Positions 1-9,112 are shown, numbered from the stretch's first letter. The stretch: 64,000 nucleotides of DNA from Pseudomonas azadiae (GCF_019145355.1 NZ_JAHSTY010000002.1:682001-746000), one strand, 5' to 3'. Notes: generated by a model from the letters alone, not told the origin. A program made the numbers and translations.

Positions 1-1511
1 TGGTCGGGTTGGTAGATGCTCTGGCGCCTTGGCAGATTCTGGATTGCGTATACATCATCCTGTGTACCACGGCTGCCATTGGCGCCTAGGATCAGTTCGT
101 GTTCCAGGCCAAAGGCTTCGAACTTGCCGTCCACGTAGGCGTCGAGGCCGAAGTCCTTGTGATCGTAGTCCATCAGCGCCGCGTAGGAGTTGGCCGTTGG
201 CGCCGGATCGCCGTAGTTGATGGTGCCTTCGCTGGCGGCGTACTTGGTGTCTTGCAGGTTGCGGCTGTGTACCGCCGCCACCTTGAGTTTCCAGTCATCG
301 TTGAAGTGGTGGGTAATGTCCGCGAAGAAGGTGGTGCGCCGGCTTTGCCAGTCATTCCAGGACTGGCCCAGGCAGGTCGAGCGACTGAGCTTGGCGCTTT
401 TGCCGTCGGCGTAGCGCGGCAGGCCACCCCAGCAAGGCGTGGCGTCGACGTCTTCATAGCTGGCGCCAAAGCCCAGGGTGGTGTCCGGCGTCAGGTCGAC
501 ATCGAGCGCGCCGTAGAATGCCCGGTCCTGGCGCTTGGCAATGTCCATGTAGGAGCCTCGGTCCTGCTGGCTGACCGCCGCGCGGCCACGTAGTGTGCCG
601 CTGTCATTCAGCGGGCCGCCGGTGTCGAAGTCGGTGCGATAGTTGTCCCAGGTGCCGGCCGACAGTGACAGGCTGGTGGTGGGCTTGGCCTGTGGGCGCT
701 TGCGCACGAAATTCACCGCGCCGCTGGCGGTGCCGGCACCCTTGAGCATGCCGGCGGCGCCTTTGAGTACTTCAACCCGATCATAAATCGCCATGTTTGC
801 ACTGAAGCTGTCGGCCTGGACGTAGTCCTTGCCCATGTCCAGGGGCACGCCGTCGTACTGGTACTGACCGAGCATCTTAAAGCCCCGGGAATAGAAATAT
901 TTGCCGCCCATGGGGGACTCGTAGGTGGTAATGCCGGGCGTGCGTTCCATTACGTCATCGATGGTGGTGACGTTCTGGTCGTCCATGAACTGGCGAGTCA
1001 TCACACTCACTGATTGCGGGGTTTCCCGCAGGCTGTGTTCGCCCTTGCCGATGGTGACCGCGCCGGTGGTGTAGGACCCGGTGCCGTCGGTGGTCGCGCC
1101 CAGACGTTCGCCGCTGATCAGGGTGGCGCCCAGGTTCAGCGCGCTGGCGTCGGCCACTTGCGGCAATAACAACCAAGCGCCGTCGCCCTGGCGCTGGGCT
1201 TGCAGGCCCTGGCCGCGCAGCAGCTGCTCGAGTGCCTGCCGGGGATCGAGGCGGTCACTCAAGCCTGGGCTGGTTTTACCGGCGACGCTGGTAGCGTCGT
1301 ACGAGAGGCTGATGCCGGCTTGGCGAGCGAATTGATCAAGGGCACTCGTCAGGGCACCAGCAGCAATGTTCCAATCGCGGGCCTGGGCGTCACTCGCCAG
1401 CGTTTCGGCCGGTGCGGCCACGGGGGCAACTGCGTAGCTCAGGCAGGCGCTGAGCAAGGCGGCTTGCACCGCACGCAGGAGGGGAGAACGGGAGAAGGGG
1501 AACGCTTGCAT
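1..1511 (-). CDS. TonB-dependent siderophore receptor, FpvA type, 3' end outside window
   Basis: Outer-membrane ferric-siderophore receptor of the transducer class, which takes up the chelate and signals to a FecR-type anti-sigma factor. The 503 codons present show a signal peptide (residues 1 to about 33), a secretin/TonB short N-terminal signalling domain (about 45-110, with LDQFARQAGISLSY), then a plug domain with the family pattern RETPQSVSVMTRQ, DDVMERTPGITTYES and VEVLKGAAGMLKGAG, and the first beta strands. Full-length relatives are about 800 residues, so roughly 300 lie beyond position 1. The start ATG follows an AGGAG 12 nt upstream, somewhat long. It is the last gene of a sigma-FecR-receptor set; the FecR stop is 106 nt upstream. 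The ligand cannot be read from sequence. Confidence 0.9.
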   Translation of the reverse strand, partial: MQAFPFSRSPLLRAVQAALLSACLSYAVAPVAAPAETLASDAQARDWNIAAGALTSALDQFARQAGISLSYDATSVAGKTSPGLSDRLDPRQALEQLLRGQGLQAQRQGDGAWLLLPQVADASALNLGATLISGERLGATTDGTGSYTTGAVTIGKGEHSLRETPQSVSVMTRQFMDDQNVTTIDDVMERTPGITTYESPMGGKYFYSRGFKMLGQYQYDGVPLDMGKDYVQADSFSANMAIYDRVEVLKGAAGMLKGAGTASGAVNFVRKRPQAKPTTSLSLSAGTWDNYRTDFDTGGPLNDSGTLRGRAAVSQQDRGSYMDIAKRQDRAFYGALDVDLTPDTTLGFGASYEDVDATPCWGGLPRYADGKSAKLSRSTCLGQSWNDWQSRRTTFFADITHHFNDDWKLKVAAVHSRNLQDTKYAASEGTINYGDPAPTANSYAALMDYDHKDFGLDAYVDGKFEAFGLEHELILGANGSRGTQDDVYAIQNLPRRQSIYQPD

Positions 1512-1617
1512 GACCGCGTGATGCTCCTGAAGGAAGTGGACAGAACCGGCCTGTTGATCGGCCTTTCCTTACAGGTCGAGCGGCAATGAGAATTCACCTC
1601 ATTTATTTTTTGAAAAA

Positions 1618-2568
1618 TCACACGCGGGGTGAAACCGTCACCCAATAGCGGCTGCGGTAAGTGACATTGACCTTGAGTGACTGCGCAACCAGGCCCAGCA
1701 CTTGATCGGTGTCGTCCAATTGATAAGTGCCCGACACCCGCAATCCGGCTACCGCCTCGCTGCAACGCAGCAGGCCATTGCGATAGCGGCCCAGCTCGCT
1801 GAGGAAATCGTCCAGGCGCATGTTTTGCGCAGTGATCACGCCTTCGCTCCAGGCCCAGGGATCGAGGCCGTTGGCGACGGCCGGGCGAATGCCGCTGCGG
1901 TTGAACAGCACCTGTTCGCCGGGCTTGAGCACTTGGCGCGCATTGCTGGCATGGCTGCTGGTAAATACCGCCACTTCGCCTTGTTGCACCGCGAGGAGGG
2001 TGACTTGGGCTTCTTCGCGCACCAGCAAACGCGTGCCGAGCGCGCGCAGGTAACCGTCGCGGGTCTGCACCCAGAACGGCCGGTTGTCGGCACCGGTGCT
2101 CACCAGCATTTCACCCTGGCGCAACTGCACCAGACGCCGCTCGGACGTAAAGGCTGTGTCGAAGGCGCTGGCACTGTTGAGCAGGATCCGGCTGCCGTCG
2201 TCCAACGTCACCCAGCGCCGCTCGCCGGTCGCGGTGCGGTAGTCGGCCATCAGGGCGGGCAGGGGGGGGTAGTCGCGGCCGAGCCAGGTCAAGCCGGCGG
2301 CCCCGGCAAACAGGCCCAGCAGTTTCAAGCCTTCGCGACGGCTGATGCGTTGACGCGCCCCGCGCAGCGCATGTCGACCGACCTGGGCCGGCAACTGGCT
2401 GAAATCGTCATTCATCGTCGCCACCCGCTGCCATACCTGCTGGTGTTCGGCGCTGGTGTGCAGCCAGCGCTCGAACGCGGCGGTGCTGGCATCGTCGGCG
2501 ACGTTGAAGCGTAGCGTGATCATCCACTGGATAGCCTGGTCCACCAGGCGCGGGTCAACTGTCGACAT
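1618..2568 (-). CDS. FecR-family anti-sigma / signal transducer
   Basis: Inner-membrane regulator that holds its ECF sigma factor and relays the receptor signal. About 316 aa. It has an N-terminal DUF4880-type domain (WMITLRFN.ADD..TAAFERWL...EHQQVWQRV), a single membrane segment near residues 90-105 (LKLLGLFAGAAGLTWLG), a periplasmic FecR domain (TATGERRWVTLDDGSRILLNSASAF...QGEMLVST) and a C-terminal STN-like domain that contacts the receptor. The ATG at 2568 is preferred because it overlaps the end of the sigma gene by 14 nt, indicating translational coupling; the open frame itself continues further upstream. Confidence 0.92.
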   Translation of the reverse strand: MSTVDPRLVDQAIQWMITLRFNVADDASTAAFERWLHTSAEHQQVWQRVATMNDDFSQLPAQVGRHALRGARQRISRREGLKLLGLFAGAAGLTWLGRDYPPLPALMADYRTATGERRWVTLDDGSRILLNSASAFDTAFTSERRLVQLRQGEMLVSTGADNRPFWVQTRDGYLRALGTRLLVREEAQVTLLAVQQGEVAVFTSSHASNARQVLKPGEQVLFNRSGIRPAVANGLDPWAWSEGVITAQNMRLDDFLSELGRYRNGLLRCSEAVAGLRVSGTYQLDDTDQVLGLVAQSLKVNVTYRSRYWVTVSPRV

Positions 2569-3070
2569 AACGTAACCGATAGCAGGCGTGCAGCGCCTTG
2601 GACAGGTCACGTTCCACCGTGGCCTTGGACACGCCGAGGCGCAGGGCGATCTGTGCGCAGGTCAGGCCGTCCAGTTGCGCCAGCAAAAAAGCTTCGCGCA
2701 CCCGTGGCTTGAGCTGATCGAGCAGGCGGTCGATGCGCTCCAGGCTATCGAGGATCAGCAGCCGGATTTCTTCCGACGGTATTTCGACTTGCGGGAAATA
2801 CGCGAGGCTCTCCAGGTAAGCGCGTTCCAGCTCACGGCGTCGGTATTGGTCGATCATCAGGCTGCGCGCGATGCTGCTCAGGTAGGCACGCGGCTGCTGC
2901 AAGGTCTGCTGCTTGCGCGCGTTGAGCAGGCGCACGAAGGTTTCCTGGGCCAGATCGGCAGCGTGCTCACGGCAACCGGTGCGCCGGCTCAACCAGCCGC
3001 GCAGCCAGGAGTGATGGGCGTGATACAGCTGGCCGATGGCGGCATGGTCCAGAGGGTGATCGCTCGACAT
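2555..3070 (-). CDS. ECF sigma factor, FecI type
   Basis: Extracytoplasmic-function RNA polymerase sigma factor, about 171 aa, expected to direct transcription of the neighbouring TonB receptor gene. Region 2 is visible as AADLAQETFVRLL and AYLSSIARSLMIDQYRRR; region 4 as LKPRVREAFLLAQLDGLTCAQIALRLGVSKATVERDL, the helix-turn-helix for the -35 element. The ATG at 3070 has AGGA five bases upstream; an ATG two codons earlier overlaps that same sequence. The 3' end overlaps the FecR gene. A Fur-box-like sequence lies 28 bp upstream, so iron repression is likely. Confidence 0.92.
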   Translation of the reverse strand: MSSDHPLDHAAIGQLYHAHHSWLRGWLSRRTGCREHAADLAQETFVRLLNARKQQTLQQPRAYLSSIARSLMIDQYRRRELERAYLESLAYFPQVEIPSEEIRLLILDSLERIDRLLDQLKPRVREAFLLAQLDGLTCAQIALRLGVSKATVERDLSKALHACYRLRYVDS

Positions 3071-3097
3071 GGGCATCCTGGCGCAGCAGTCTTAATT

Positions 3098-3116
3098 GAT
3101 AATGTTTCGCATTCTA
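3098..3116 (-). promoter_or_regulatory. putative Fur box upstream of the ECF sigma gene
   Basis: On the + strand the 19-mer starts GATAATG and contains CATT at the mirrored position, matching 13 of 19 bases of the consensus GATAATGATAATCATTATC by hand count. It lies between the sigma start and the neighbouring gene, where FecI-type genes normally carry Fur operators. The right half is degenerate. Confidence 0.55.
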
Positions 3117-3229
3117 GACGCAGGCTGTAGCAATGAGCAATTACTCAGGGGCAATGTATCCAGCACAATTTTTTGTCCGTACAGCAGGGGCCGATTAATC
3201 TGCAGGCTTTCCCGGTGGATGGCTTGAGC

Positions 3230-3859
3230 ATGATCGACCTTGCGACTCTGGCGGTTTTTTCCGGTGCGGTGCTGCTGTTGCTGTTATCCCCAGGGCCGAA
3301 CATGGCCTTTGTCATCAGCCATGGCGTGACCCACGGCTGGCGCGGCGGCGTGGCGTCGGCCTTGGGTATCAGCGTGGCCGACGTGCTGTTGACGGCATTG
3401 ACGGCCACCGGGGTGACGGCGTTGGTCGCCAGTTGGCCGCCGTCGTTCGACTTGATCCGTTATGCAGGCGTGGTGTACCTGCTGTGGCTGGTGTTCAAAA
3501 CCTTGCAGAAAAAACCTGGAATGGACGCGGCGGGTGTCAACCGCGTGCCGTTGGGCCGCGTGTTCCTTCAAGCCATGCTCAACAGCCTGCTCAACCCCAA
3601 GGCATTGCTGTTTTTCGTGGTGTTTTTGCCACAGTTCGTGCGGCCCCAGGCAGGCTCCATCGCTGTGCAGTTGTTGCTGCTTGGGGGCGTGCTGACCTTG
3701 ATCGCAATGGTGTTCCATGGGGTGCTGGGCGTGTTTGGCGGCGCACTCAGCCGTTTCTTTGCCAGGCGCTCAAACAGCGCCTGGTTGCAGAAGTGGGGCC
3801 TGGCGACGGTGCTGACTGTGTTGGCTGTGCGCCTGGCGCTGATGTCCCGCCCCGCCTGA
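3230..3859 (+). CDS. LysE/RhtB-family amino-acid exporter
   Basis: Membrane exporter of about 209 aa, the usual family length. The family signature follows the first membrane helix: LLLLLSPGPNMAFVISHGVTHGWRGGVASALGISVADV. Further helices are visible around LIRYAGVVYLLWLVFKTL, AMLNSLLNPKALLFFVVFLPQFV and VQLLLLGGVLTLIAMVFHGVLGVFGG. The N-L-LNPKA motif before the fourth helix is typical. The ATG at 3230 is chosen over an in-frame TTG at 3173 because the first helix then begins at residue 4. The substrate is not predictable; relatives export threonine, homoserine or lysine. Confidence 0.88.
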   Translation: MIDLATLAVFSGAVLLLLLSPGPNMAFVISHGVTHGWRGGVASALGISVADVLLTALTATGVTALVASWPPSFDLIRYAGVVYLLWLVFKTLQKKPGMDAAGVNRVPLGRVFLQAMLNSLLNPKALLFFVVFLPQFVRPQAGSIAVQLLLLGGVLTLIAMVFHGVLGVFGGALSRFFARRSNSAWLQKWGLATVLTVLAVRLALMSRPA

Positions 3860-3865
3860 CAAGTC

Positions 3866-4000
3866 TGTAGTGAGCGGGCTTGCCCCGCGCTGGGGGGCGA
3901 AGCCGCCCCAAAAGCAGCCACCGGAGTTTCACCTGATACACCGCAGTGTCCCTTTCAGGGCGGCTTCGCCCCCCAGCGCGGGGCGAGCCCGCTCACTACA
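3866..4000. repeat. 134-bp palindromic intergenic element, copy 1
   Basis: The left arm begins TGTAGTGAGCGGGCTTGCC and the right arm ends with its reverse complement, GGCGAGCCCGCTCACTACA, with one mismatch. The arms continue inward through CCCCGCGCTGG and GGCGAAGCCGCCC. Copies 2 to 5 lie at 41812, 48631, 53642 and 56826. It sits between two convergent genes and could act as a bidirectional terminator. REP/REPIN-like, with no coding capacity. Confidence 0.93.
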
Positions 4001-4019
4001 ATAGTAGTGTCTTTAAGTA

Positions 4020-4700
4020 TCAGCCCAGCCGTGCAGCCGCGCGTGCAACGATCTCACCGCGTACCCGACGCGAGTCGGCGGTGCGTTTATTGGCTTCTTC
4101 CAGCACATGCTGGGGCGCGGTGTCGGGGCGGCCCGAATTGAACGGTGGCGCAGGCGCATATTCAATCTGCAACTGCACCAGTTGCGCCGCCGCTTCGCTG
4201 TACAGCTCCGCCGCCAGGCTCAGGGCAAAATCGATGCCTGCGGTAATGCCGCCGCCGGTCAGCAGGTTGCCGTCACGCACCACGCGCTCCTGCACCGGGA
4301 TCGCGCCGAGCGGGGCGAGCAGGTCGTGGTAGGCCCAATGGGTCGTCGCCTTGCGCCCGCGCAGCAAACCTGCGGCGCCCAGTACCAGCGAACCGGTGCA
4401 CACCGACGTCACATAACGCGCGGTCTCAGCCTGGGCCTTGAGAAAGTCCAGGGTGAGCGGGTCTTCCATCAGCGCCCCGACGCCGGACCCACCGGGCACA
4501 CAAATCACATCCAGGCGCGGGCAATCGGCAAAGCTCATGGTCGGGGTGAACACCAGGCCGGTACTGGAAGTGACCGGTTCCAGGTCTTTCCACACCAGAT
4601 GCAACTTCACGTCCGGCAGCGAGCCCAGCACGTCATAGGGGCCGGTGAGGTCCAGTTGCTGGATGCCGGGGAACAACACAAAGCCAATCTGCAAGGTCAT
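4020..4700 (-). CDS. inhA: isonitrile hydratase (DJ-1/PfpI family)
   Basis: Cytoplasmic enzyme, 226 aa, that hydrates isonitriles to N-substituted formamides (EC 4.2.1.103). The sequence closely follows the characterised Pseudomonas InhA as I recall it: LQIGFVLFPGIQQLDLTGPYDVL at the start, DVICVPGG, and the nucleophile elbow SVCTGSLVLGAAGLL with Cys101, the residue known to be catalytic in InhA. The C-terminal half keeps KATTHWAYHDLL and GGGITAGIDFAL. It is divergent from a GlxA-type regulator of the same DJ-1 superfamily, 91 bp away, probably its local regulator. Other DJ-1/PfpI members act on different substrates, so the substrate is inferred. Confidence 0.85.
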   Translation of the reverse strand: MTLQIGFVLFPGIQQLDLTGPYDVLGSLPDVKLHLVWKDLEPVTSSTGLVFTPTMSFADCPRLDVICVPGGSGVGALMEDPLTLDFLKAQAETARYVTSVCTGSLVLGAAGLLRGRKATTHWAYHDLLAPLGAIPVQERVVRDGNLLTGGGITAGIDFALSLAAELYSEAAAQLVQLQIEYAPAPPFNSGRPDTAPQHVLEEANKRTADSRRVRGEIVARAAARLG

Positions 4701-4791
4701 CTATAGCGCTCCGTCAAAGGGGGTGGACGGCTTCACTCTAGGGGCTTAGGCTTTGGCGAATACGCCATTGAGCCCACGAATCGCGCCAATC

Positions 4792-5760
4792 ATGCCCAAA
4801 ATTGTTCATGTACTCGTTTTCGATAACGCCCAGGTGCTCGATGTCACCGGGCCGTTGCAGGTGTTCGCCTCCACCAATGACTTGGCGCGCCAACGTGGCG
4901 AACCCTTGCCTTATGCCGTTTCGGTAATTGCCGCGCAAGCGCAGCCGGTGATGACCTCGTCCGGCCTGGCCCTGGTGGCCGAGCCGCTGCCTGCCGTCGA
5001 TGCGCCGTGCGATACCCTGGTGATCGCCGGCGGCTGGGGGGTGTACGGCGCGGCTGAAGACCCGGCGCTGGTGGAGTGGGTGCGCGAAAAAGCCAGGCAC
5101 ACCCGGCGCATGGCTTCGGTGTGCACCGGTGCGTTCCTGCTGGCCGCCAGCGGCATGCTTGACGGCTGCCGCGTCGCCACCCACTGGACGCGTTGCGACG
5201 AACTGGCACGCAAGTTTCCTTCGTTGACGGTGGAGTCCAACCCGATCTTCATCCAGCAGGGCGCCGTCTGGACCTCCGCCGGTGTCACCGCAGGCATCGA
5301 CCTGTGCCTGGCGTTGGTGGAGCAAGACCTGGGCCGCGCCGCAGCCCTGGAAGTGGCGCGGCACCTGGTGGTGTTTCTCAAGCGCCCCGGTGGCCAGTCG
5401 CAATTCAGCGTGACCCTGTCCCTGCAAAAAGATAACAGCCGCTTCGCAGAACTCCATGCCTGGATGGCGGAAAACCTGAGCCTGGATCTGAACATCCCGA
5501 CCTTGGCCACCCAGGCCGGCATGAGCGAGCGCAGCTTTGTGCGCCACTACCGCGCCGAAACCGGCCAGACCCCCGCGCGAGCGGTCGAATTGATGCGCGT
5601 CGAAGCCGCGCGCCGGCAACTGGCTGACAGCACCGCGTCGATCAAGCGTATCGCCATGCAGTGCGGGTTCGGTTGCGAGGAAACCCTGCGCCGCAGCTTC
5701 CTTCGCGCCTTGGATGCCACGCCTCAGGCCTACCGCGAGCGCTTCTGCCACCCGGCTTGA
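4792..5760 (+). CDS. GlxA-type AraC-family transcriptional regulator
   Basis: Transcription factor of about 322 aa. It has an N-terminal DJ-1/PfpI-like sensor domain (residues 1 to about 190: VHVLVFDNAQVLDVTGPLQVF, TLVIAGGWGVYG, ASVCTGAFLLAASGML) and a C-terminal AraC DNA-binding domain with two helix-turn-helices (NIPTLATQAGMSERSFVRHYR and SIKRIAMQCGFGCEETLRRSF). The ATG at 4792 matches the family N-terminus; an in-frame TTG lies 39 bp upstream. Divergence from inhA suggests control of that gene in response to a substrate-like ligand held by the sensor domain, which is inference. Confidence 0.88.
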   Translation: MPKIVHVLVFDNAQVLDVTGPLQVFASTNDLARQRGEPLPYAVSVIAAQAQPVMTSSGLALVAEPLPAVDAPCDTLVIAGGWGVYGAAEDPALVEWVREKARHTRRMASVCTGAFLLAASGMLDGCRVATHWTRCDELARKFPSLTVESNPIFIQQGAVWTSAGVTAGIDLCLALVEQDLGRAAALEVARHLVVFLKRPGGQSQFSVTLSLQKDNSRFAELHAWMAENLSLDLNIPTLATQAGMSERSFVRHYRAETGQTPARAVELMRVEAARRQLADSTASIKRIAMQCGFGCEETLRRSFLRALDATPQAYRERFCHPA

Positions 5761-5870
5761 ACGAAAGCGTACACCATTGAAGCAAGGTGCTATGTTGGCC
5801 GACTATCTTGCGCAGTGATCGCCCCCGACTGCACCGTTTTTTCCTTCGCCCCCCCGGCGTAACCCTGCTC

Positions 5871-8081
5871 ATGAAGCCAATGCCTGCGATCAGCGCCGAT
5901 CCTCTGCGGGACGATTGCGCCAGCGAGCCTATCCACATTCCCGGTTCGATCCAGCCCCATGGATTGCTGCTGACGCTCAGTGAACCGGCGCTTGTGGTGT
6001 TGCAGGCCAGCACCAACGTCAATACCGAGCTGGGCCTGGGCGCCGCGTCGCTGTCCGGCCAGGCGCTGGGCAGCCTGATCGGCGCAGACGCCCTGGCGCA
6101 AGTGCGCCTGGCGTTGGCGGACCTGGATGCCGATGAAGACGAGTTGCATCAAGTGACGCTCAACGGCGACCTGTTCGACGCGTTGCTGCATCGCCACCAG
6201 GGCTTGCTGTTTCTCGAATTGGAGCGCGCCGTATCACCCCGGCATGCCGCTGCCTTGCACGTTGCGCGAACCCTGCGCCGCCTGCAGGCGGCAAAGAGCC
6301 TCGATGGGCTGTACCAGACCTGCGTCACCGAGATCCGCGCATTGACCGGCTACGACCGCGTCACCCTGTACCGCTTCGAACAGGAGGGTCACGGCAAGGT
6401 GATCGGTGAATCCCTGAGTGACGGCATGCAGCCTTACCTGGGCCTGTGTTTCCCGGCCTCGGATATCCCGCCCCAGGCCCGCGAGCTTTACCGGCTCAAC
6501 TGGATCCGCGTGATTCCCGATGCGGCCTACGAGCCGGTACCGATCTTGCCCGCGCTGCGCCCCGATAACGGCCGCCCGCTCGATCTCAGCTTCGCGGTGC
6601 TGCGCAGCGTCTCGCCGGTGCACTGCCTTTATCTGAAAAACATGGGCGTGCGCTCATCCATGAGTATTTCCCTGCTCAAGGACGACCAGCTTTGGGGCCT
6701 GATCACCTGCGGTCACCGCGAGCCCTTGCGTGTACCCCATGAGTTGCGCACGGCCTGCAGCAGCATTGGCCAGTTGCTCTCGATGCAGATCACCTTGCTC
6801 CAGGAACAGGAAGCCCGTCGCCAGCAGCAGGAAAAAACCGTGATGATCGACGCGTTGGCCGGCGCCATGGCCGGGGACACGCTTGATGTGATGGAAAGCT
6901 TGCTCCCCCATGCGCAAACCCTGTTGGACCTGACTGCCGCCGATGGTTTGGCGATCCTGGTGGAGGAGCGCCTGCACTGCTTCGGAGCCTGCCCGACCGA
7001 GGTGCAAATCCGCGCCCTTTACCCCTGGGTGCAGCAGCAGGGCAAAGGCGTAGTGTCCAGTCATCAACTGGCTGTGGACTTCCCGGCGGCGGCAGCCTAT
7101 CAGGCGATCGCCAGCGGCCTGTTGGCCATTCGCCTGCCTAAACCGGTGGACAATGCCGTGATGTGGTTTCGCCCCGAGCTCAAATCCACGGTGAACTGGA
7201 GTGGCCAACCCATCAAGCATCAGCAGGCCGGGGCCAGCACCTCAAGCCCGCGGCTGTCGTTTGAACTGTGGAAGCAGCAGGTCGATGGCAAGGCGCTGCA
7301 ATGGTCTGCCTCCGTGCTGCAGGCGGTCGAGAGTCTGCGCCGCCATGCCCTGGAGCTTGACCTGGCGCGCCAGGTGCAGCGCGAGCATGCGGCCGTGCGT
7401 GCCCGTGATGAGCTGGTGGCGGTGGTCTCCCACGACCTGCGCAGCCCTTTGACTATCCTGCTGATGCAATGCGGCATGATGCGCAAGCTGGTGCCCGTCG
7501 ACGACACCAAGGCCAACCTGCGTATGGCCACGGCCATTGAAACCATGCAGAACGCCACGTCGCGCATGAACACCTTGCTGGAAGACTTGATCGACATTTC
7601 GCGTATCGAGGCCGGGCGCTATCAGGTTGCCTTGCAGTCGCTGGAGGTGAACGCGACCCTCGACCAGTTGGGCTTGATGTGGCACCCGCTGGCGGCGGCC
7701 AAGGGCATCAACCTGACCTGGCGGGCCCAGCCGGGGCTGCGTGTCCAGGCCGACCCGGAGCGGCTGTTCCAGGTGTTTTCCAACCTGCTTGGCAATGCGC
7801 TGAAGTTTACAGACCTGGGCGGCGCGATCGAGGTGATCGCCCAGGCGGCGGACGGCGAAGTGCTGTTTCGCGTATGCGACAACGGCGTGGGCATCGACGC
7901 GGCGCAATTGCCCTACATTTTCGAACGCTACTGGACGTCCCGCGAAGGCAACCCCACCGGCAGCGGCCTGGGGTTGTATATTGCCCACGGGATTATCCAG
8001 GCCCATGGCGGCACGCTCTGGGCAGAGAGCGTGGCGGGGCAGGGCAGCGTGTTCAGCTTCAGGCTCGCGGCAGCGCCTTAA
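5871..8081 (+). CDS. bphP: bacteriophytochrome sensor histidine kinase
   Basis: Red/far-red photoreceptor kinase of about 736 aa. Domains in order are PAS (about 20-120), GAF (140-310), PHY (320-495), HisKA and HATPase. The biliverdin-attachment cysteine is Cys16, just before EPIHIPGSIQPHG, as in other bacteriophytochromes. The GAF domain holds the PASDIPPQARELYRLNWIR signature. The phosphoacceptor His is about residue 521 in VVSHDLRSPLT; ATP-binding boxes are LLGNALKFT, VCDNGVGID and GSGLGLYIAHGI. No response-regulator gene and no heme oxygenase (bphO) gene adjoins it, so biliverdin supply and the partner must be encoded elsewhere. The ATG at 5871 puts the Cys in its usual position. Its stop overlaps that of the convergent hydrolase gene by 4 nt. 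Confidence 0.94.
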   Translation: MKPMPAISADPLRDDCASEPIHIPGSIQPHGLLLTLSEPALVVLQASTNVNTELGLGAASLSGQALGSLIGADALAQVRLALADLDADEDELHQVTLNGDLFDALLHRHQGLLFLELERAVSPRHAAALHVARTLRRLQAAKSLDGLYQTCVTEIRALTGYDRVTLYRFEQEGHGKVIGESLSDGMQPYLGLCFPASDIPPQARELYRLNWIRVIPDAAYEPVPILPALRPDNGRPLDLSFAVLRSVSPVHCLYLKNMGVRSSMSISLLKDDQLWGLITCGHREPLRVPHELRTACSSIGQLLSMQITLLQEQEARRQQQEKTVMIDALAGAMAGDTLDVMESLLPHAQTLLDLTAADGLAILVEERLHCFGACPTEVQIRALYPWVQQQGKGVVSSHQLAVDFPAAAAYQAIASGLLAIRLPKPVDNAVMWFRPELKSTVNWSGQPIKHQQAGASTSSPRLSFELWKQQVDGKALQWSASVLQAVESLRRHALELDLARQVQREHAAVRARDELVAVVSHDLRSPLTILLMQCGMMRKLVPVDDTKANLRMATAIETMQNATSRMNTLLEDLIDISRIEAGRYQVALQSLEVNATLDQLGLMWHPLAAAKGINLTWRAQPGLRVQADPERLFQVFSNLLGNALKFTDLGGAIEVIAQAADGEVLFRVCDNGVGIDAAQLPYIFERYWTSREGNPTGSGLGLYIAHGIIQAHGGTLWAESVAGQGSVFSFRLAAAP

Positions 8082-8983
8082 GCGCCGGCGAGCAATTCAA
8101 GGATCGCCGCCACGGTCACCTGCGGCGCTTCCTGAGGGATATTGTGGCCCACGCCAGGCAGGATCTGCCGCCGGTAAAAACCGCTGAAATGTTCCACGTC
8201 ATCATCCACCTCGGGCGGCGGGCCCACGCCATCATCGGCTCCGCACAACGAAATGCTCGGTACCGAAATCACCGGCTGCAACGCCAGGGCCTGCTCGATG
8301 GCTTCCAGCGCCGGGTCGCCAGGCGCGTACATGAAGCGGTGACGATAGGAATGGATCACCACCGCGACAAAATCCGGGTTATCGAACGACGGCGCCGTCT
8401 GCGCATACAGCCCCGGCCCTTCGGCCCAGGACGGCGACCACAGCAACCACAGCAACCCACAGAGTTCGCGGCGGTTGGCGGTCAACCCGTCGACACCGCG
8501 CTGGGTATGAAAGTAGTACTGATACCACAAGCGATGTTCCGTCGCCGGCGCCCGTGGCTTGGGCGATTGAGCGATGTCCTGGATGTTGTAACCGTCTGCG
8601 GTCACCAACCCGCGCACCCGCTCAGGCCATAACGCCGCGACGATACAGGCGGCGCGCCCACCCCAGTCGTACCCGGCAAGGGTGGCCTGCGGGATCGCCA
8701 GTGCGTCCATGAACTCCAGCAAATCCTTGGCCAACGCCGCCTGCTGCCCGGAGCGCATCACCTGGGCATTGATAAAACGCGTCGGGCCGTAACCGCGCAG
8801 GTAGGGCACCAGCACCCGGTAACCACGCTCGGCCAGCACCGGCGCAATCGCGTCATAGGCGCGCGGGTCGTAGGGGAAGCCATGCAGCAGGATCACGTGC
8901 TCACCGTCGGTTGGGCCGTGGGCTTCATATGCCACGTCGAGCATGGAGGTGCGTACGTAAAGCAGCGGAGCGGTCAGGGTCAT
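8078..8983 (-). CDS. alpha/beta hydrolase, epoxide-hydrolase/dehalogenase-like
   Basis: Soluble hydrolase of about 301 aa. The oxyanion loop is HGFPYDPRAY; the nucleophile elbow reads GYDWGGRAA, so the nucleophile is Asp, which places it with epoxide hydrolases and haloalkane dehalogenases rather than Ser esterases. The C-terminal His is in GVGHNIPQEAP, and an acid residue is available in LCGADDGVGPP. The substrate is unknown. The ATG at 8983 is preferred to a GTG at 8992; neither has a strong Shine-Dalgarno sequence. The terminal codons overlap those of bphP on the opposite strand. Confidence 0.85.
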   Translation of the reverse strand: MTLTAPLLYVRTSMLDVAYEAHGPTDGEHVILLHGFPYDPRAYDAIAPVLAERGYRVLVPYLRGYGPTRFINAQVMRSGQQAALAKDLLEFMDALAIPQATLAGYDWGGRAACIVAALWPERVRGLVTADGYNIQDIAQSPKPRAPATEHRLWYQYYFHTQRGVDGLTANRRELCGLLWLLWSPSWAEGPGLYAQTAPSFDNPDFVAVVIHSYRHRFMYAPGDPALEAIEQALALQPVISVPSISLCGADDGVGPPPEVDDDVEHFSGFYRRQILPGVGHNIPQEAPQVTVAAILELLAGA

Positions 8984-9112
8984 GGTGGGCACTTTCGGTT
9001 GGCCGATGGTTTTGAAACTCTACCGGAAACCCTGACGGGGCGTCGCGCATCAAACTGGGGCTTCTGTGGCGAGCGGGCGGTGCGACGATTCGACTTGCCC
9101 GCGATGGCGGCA

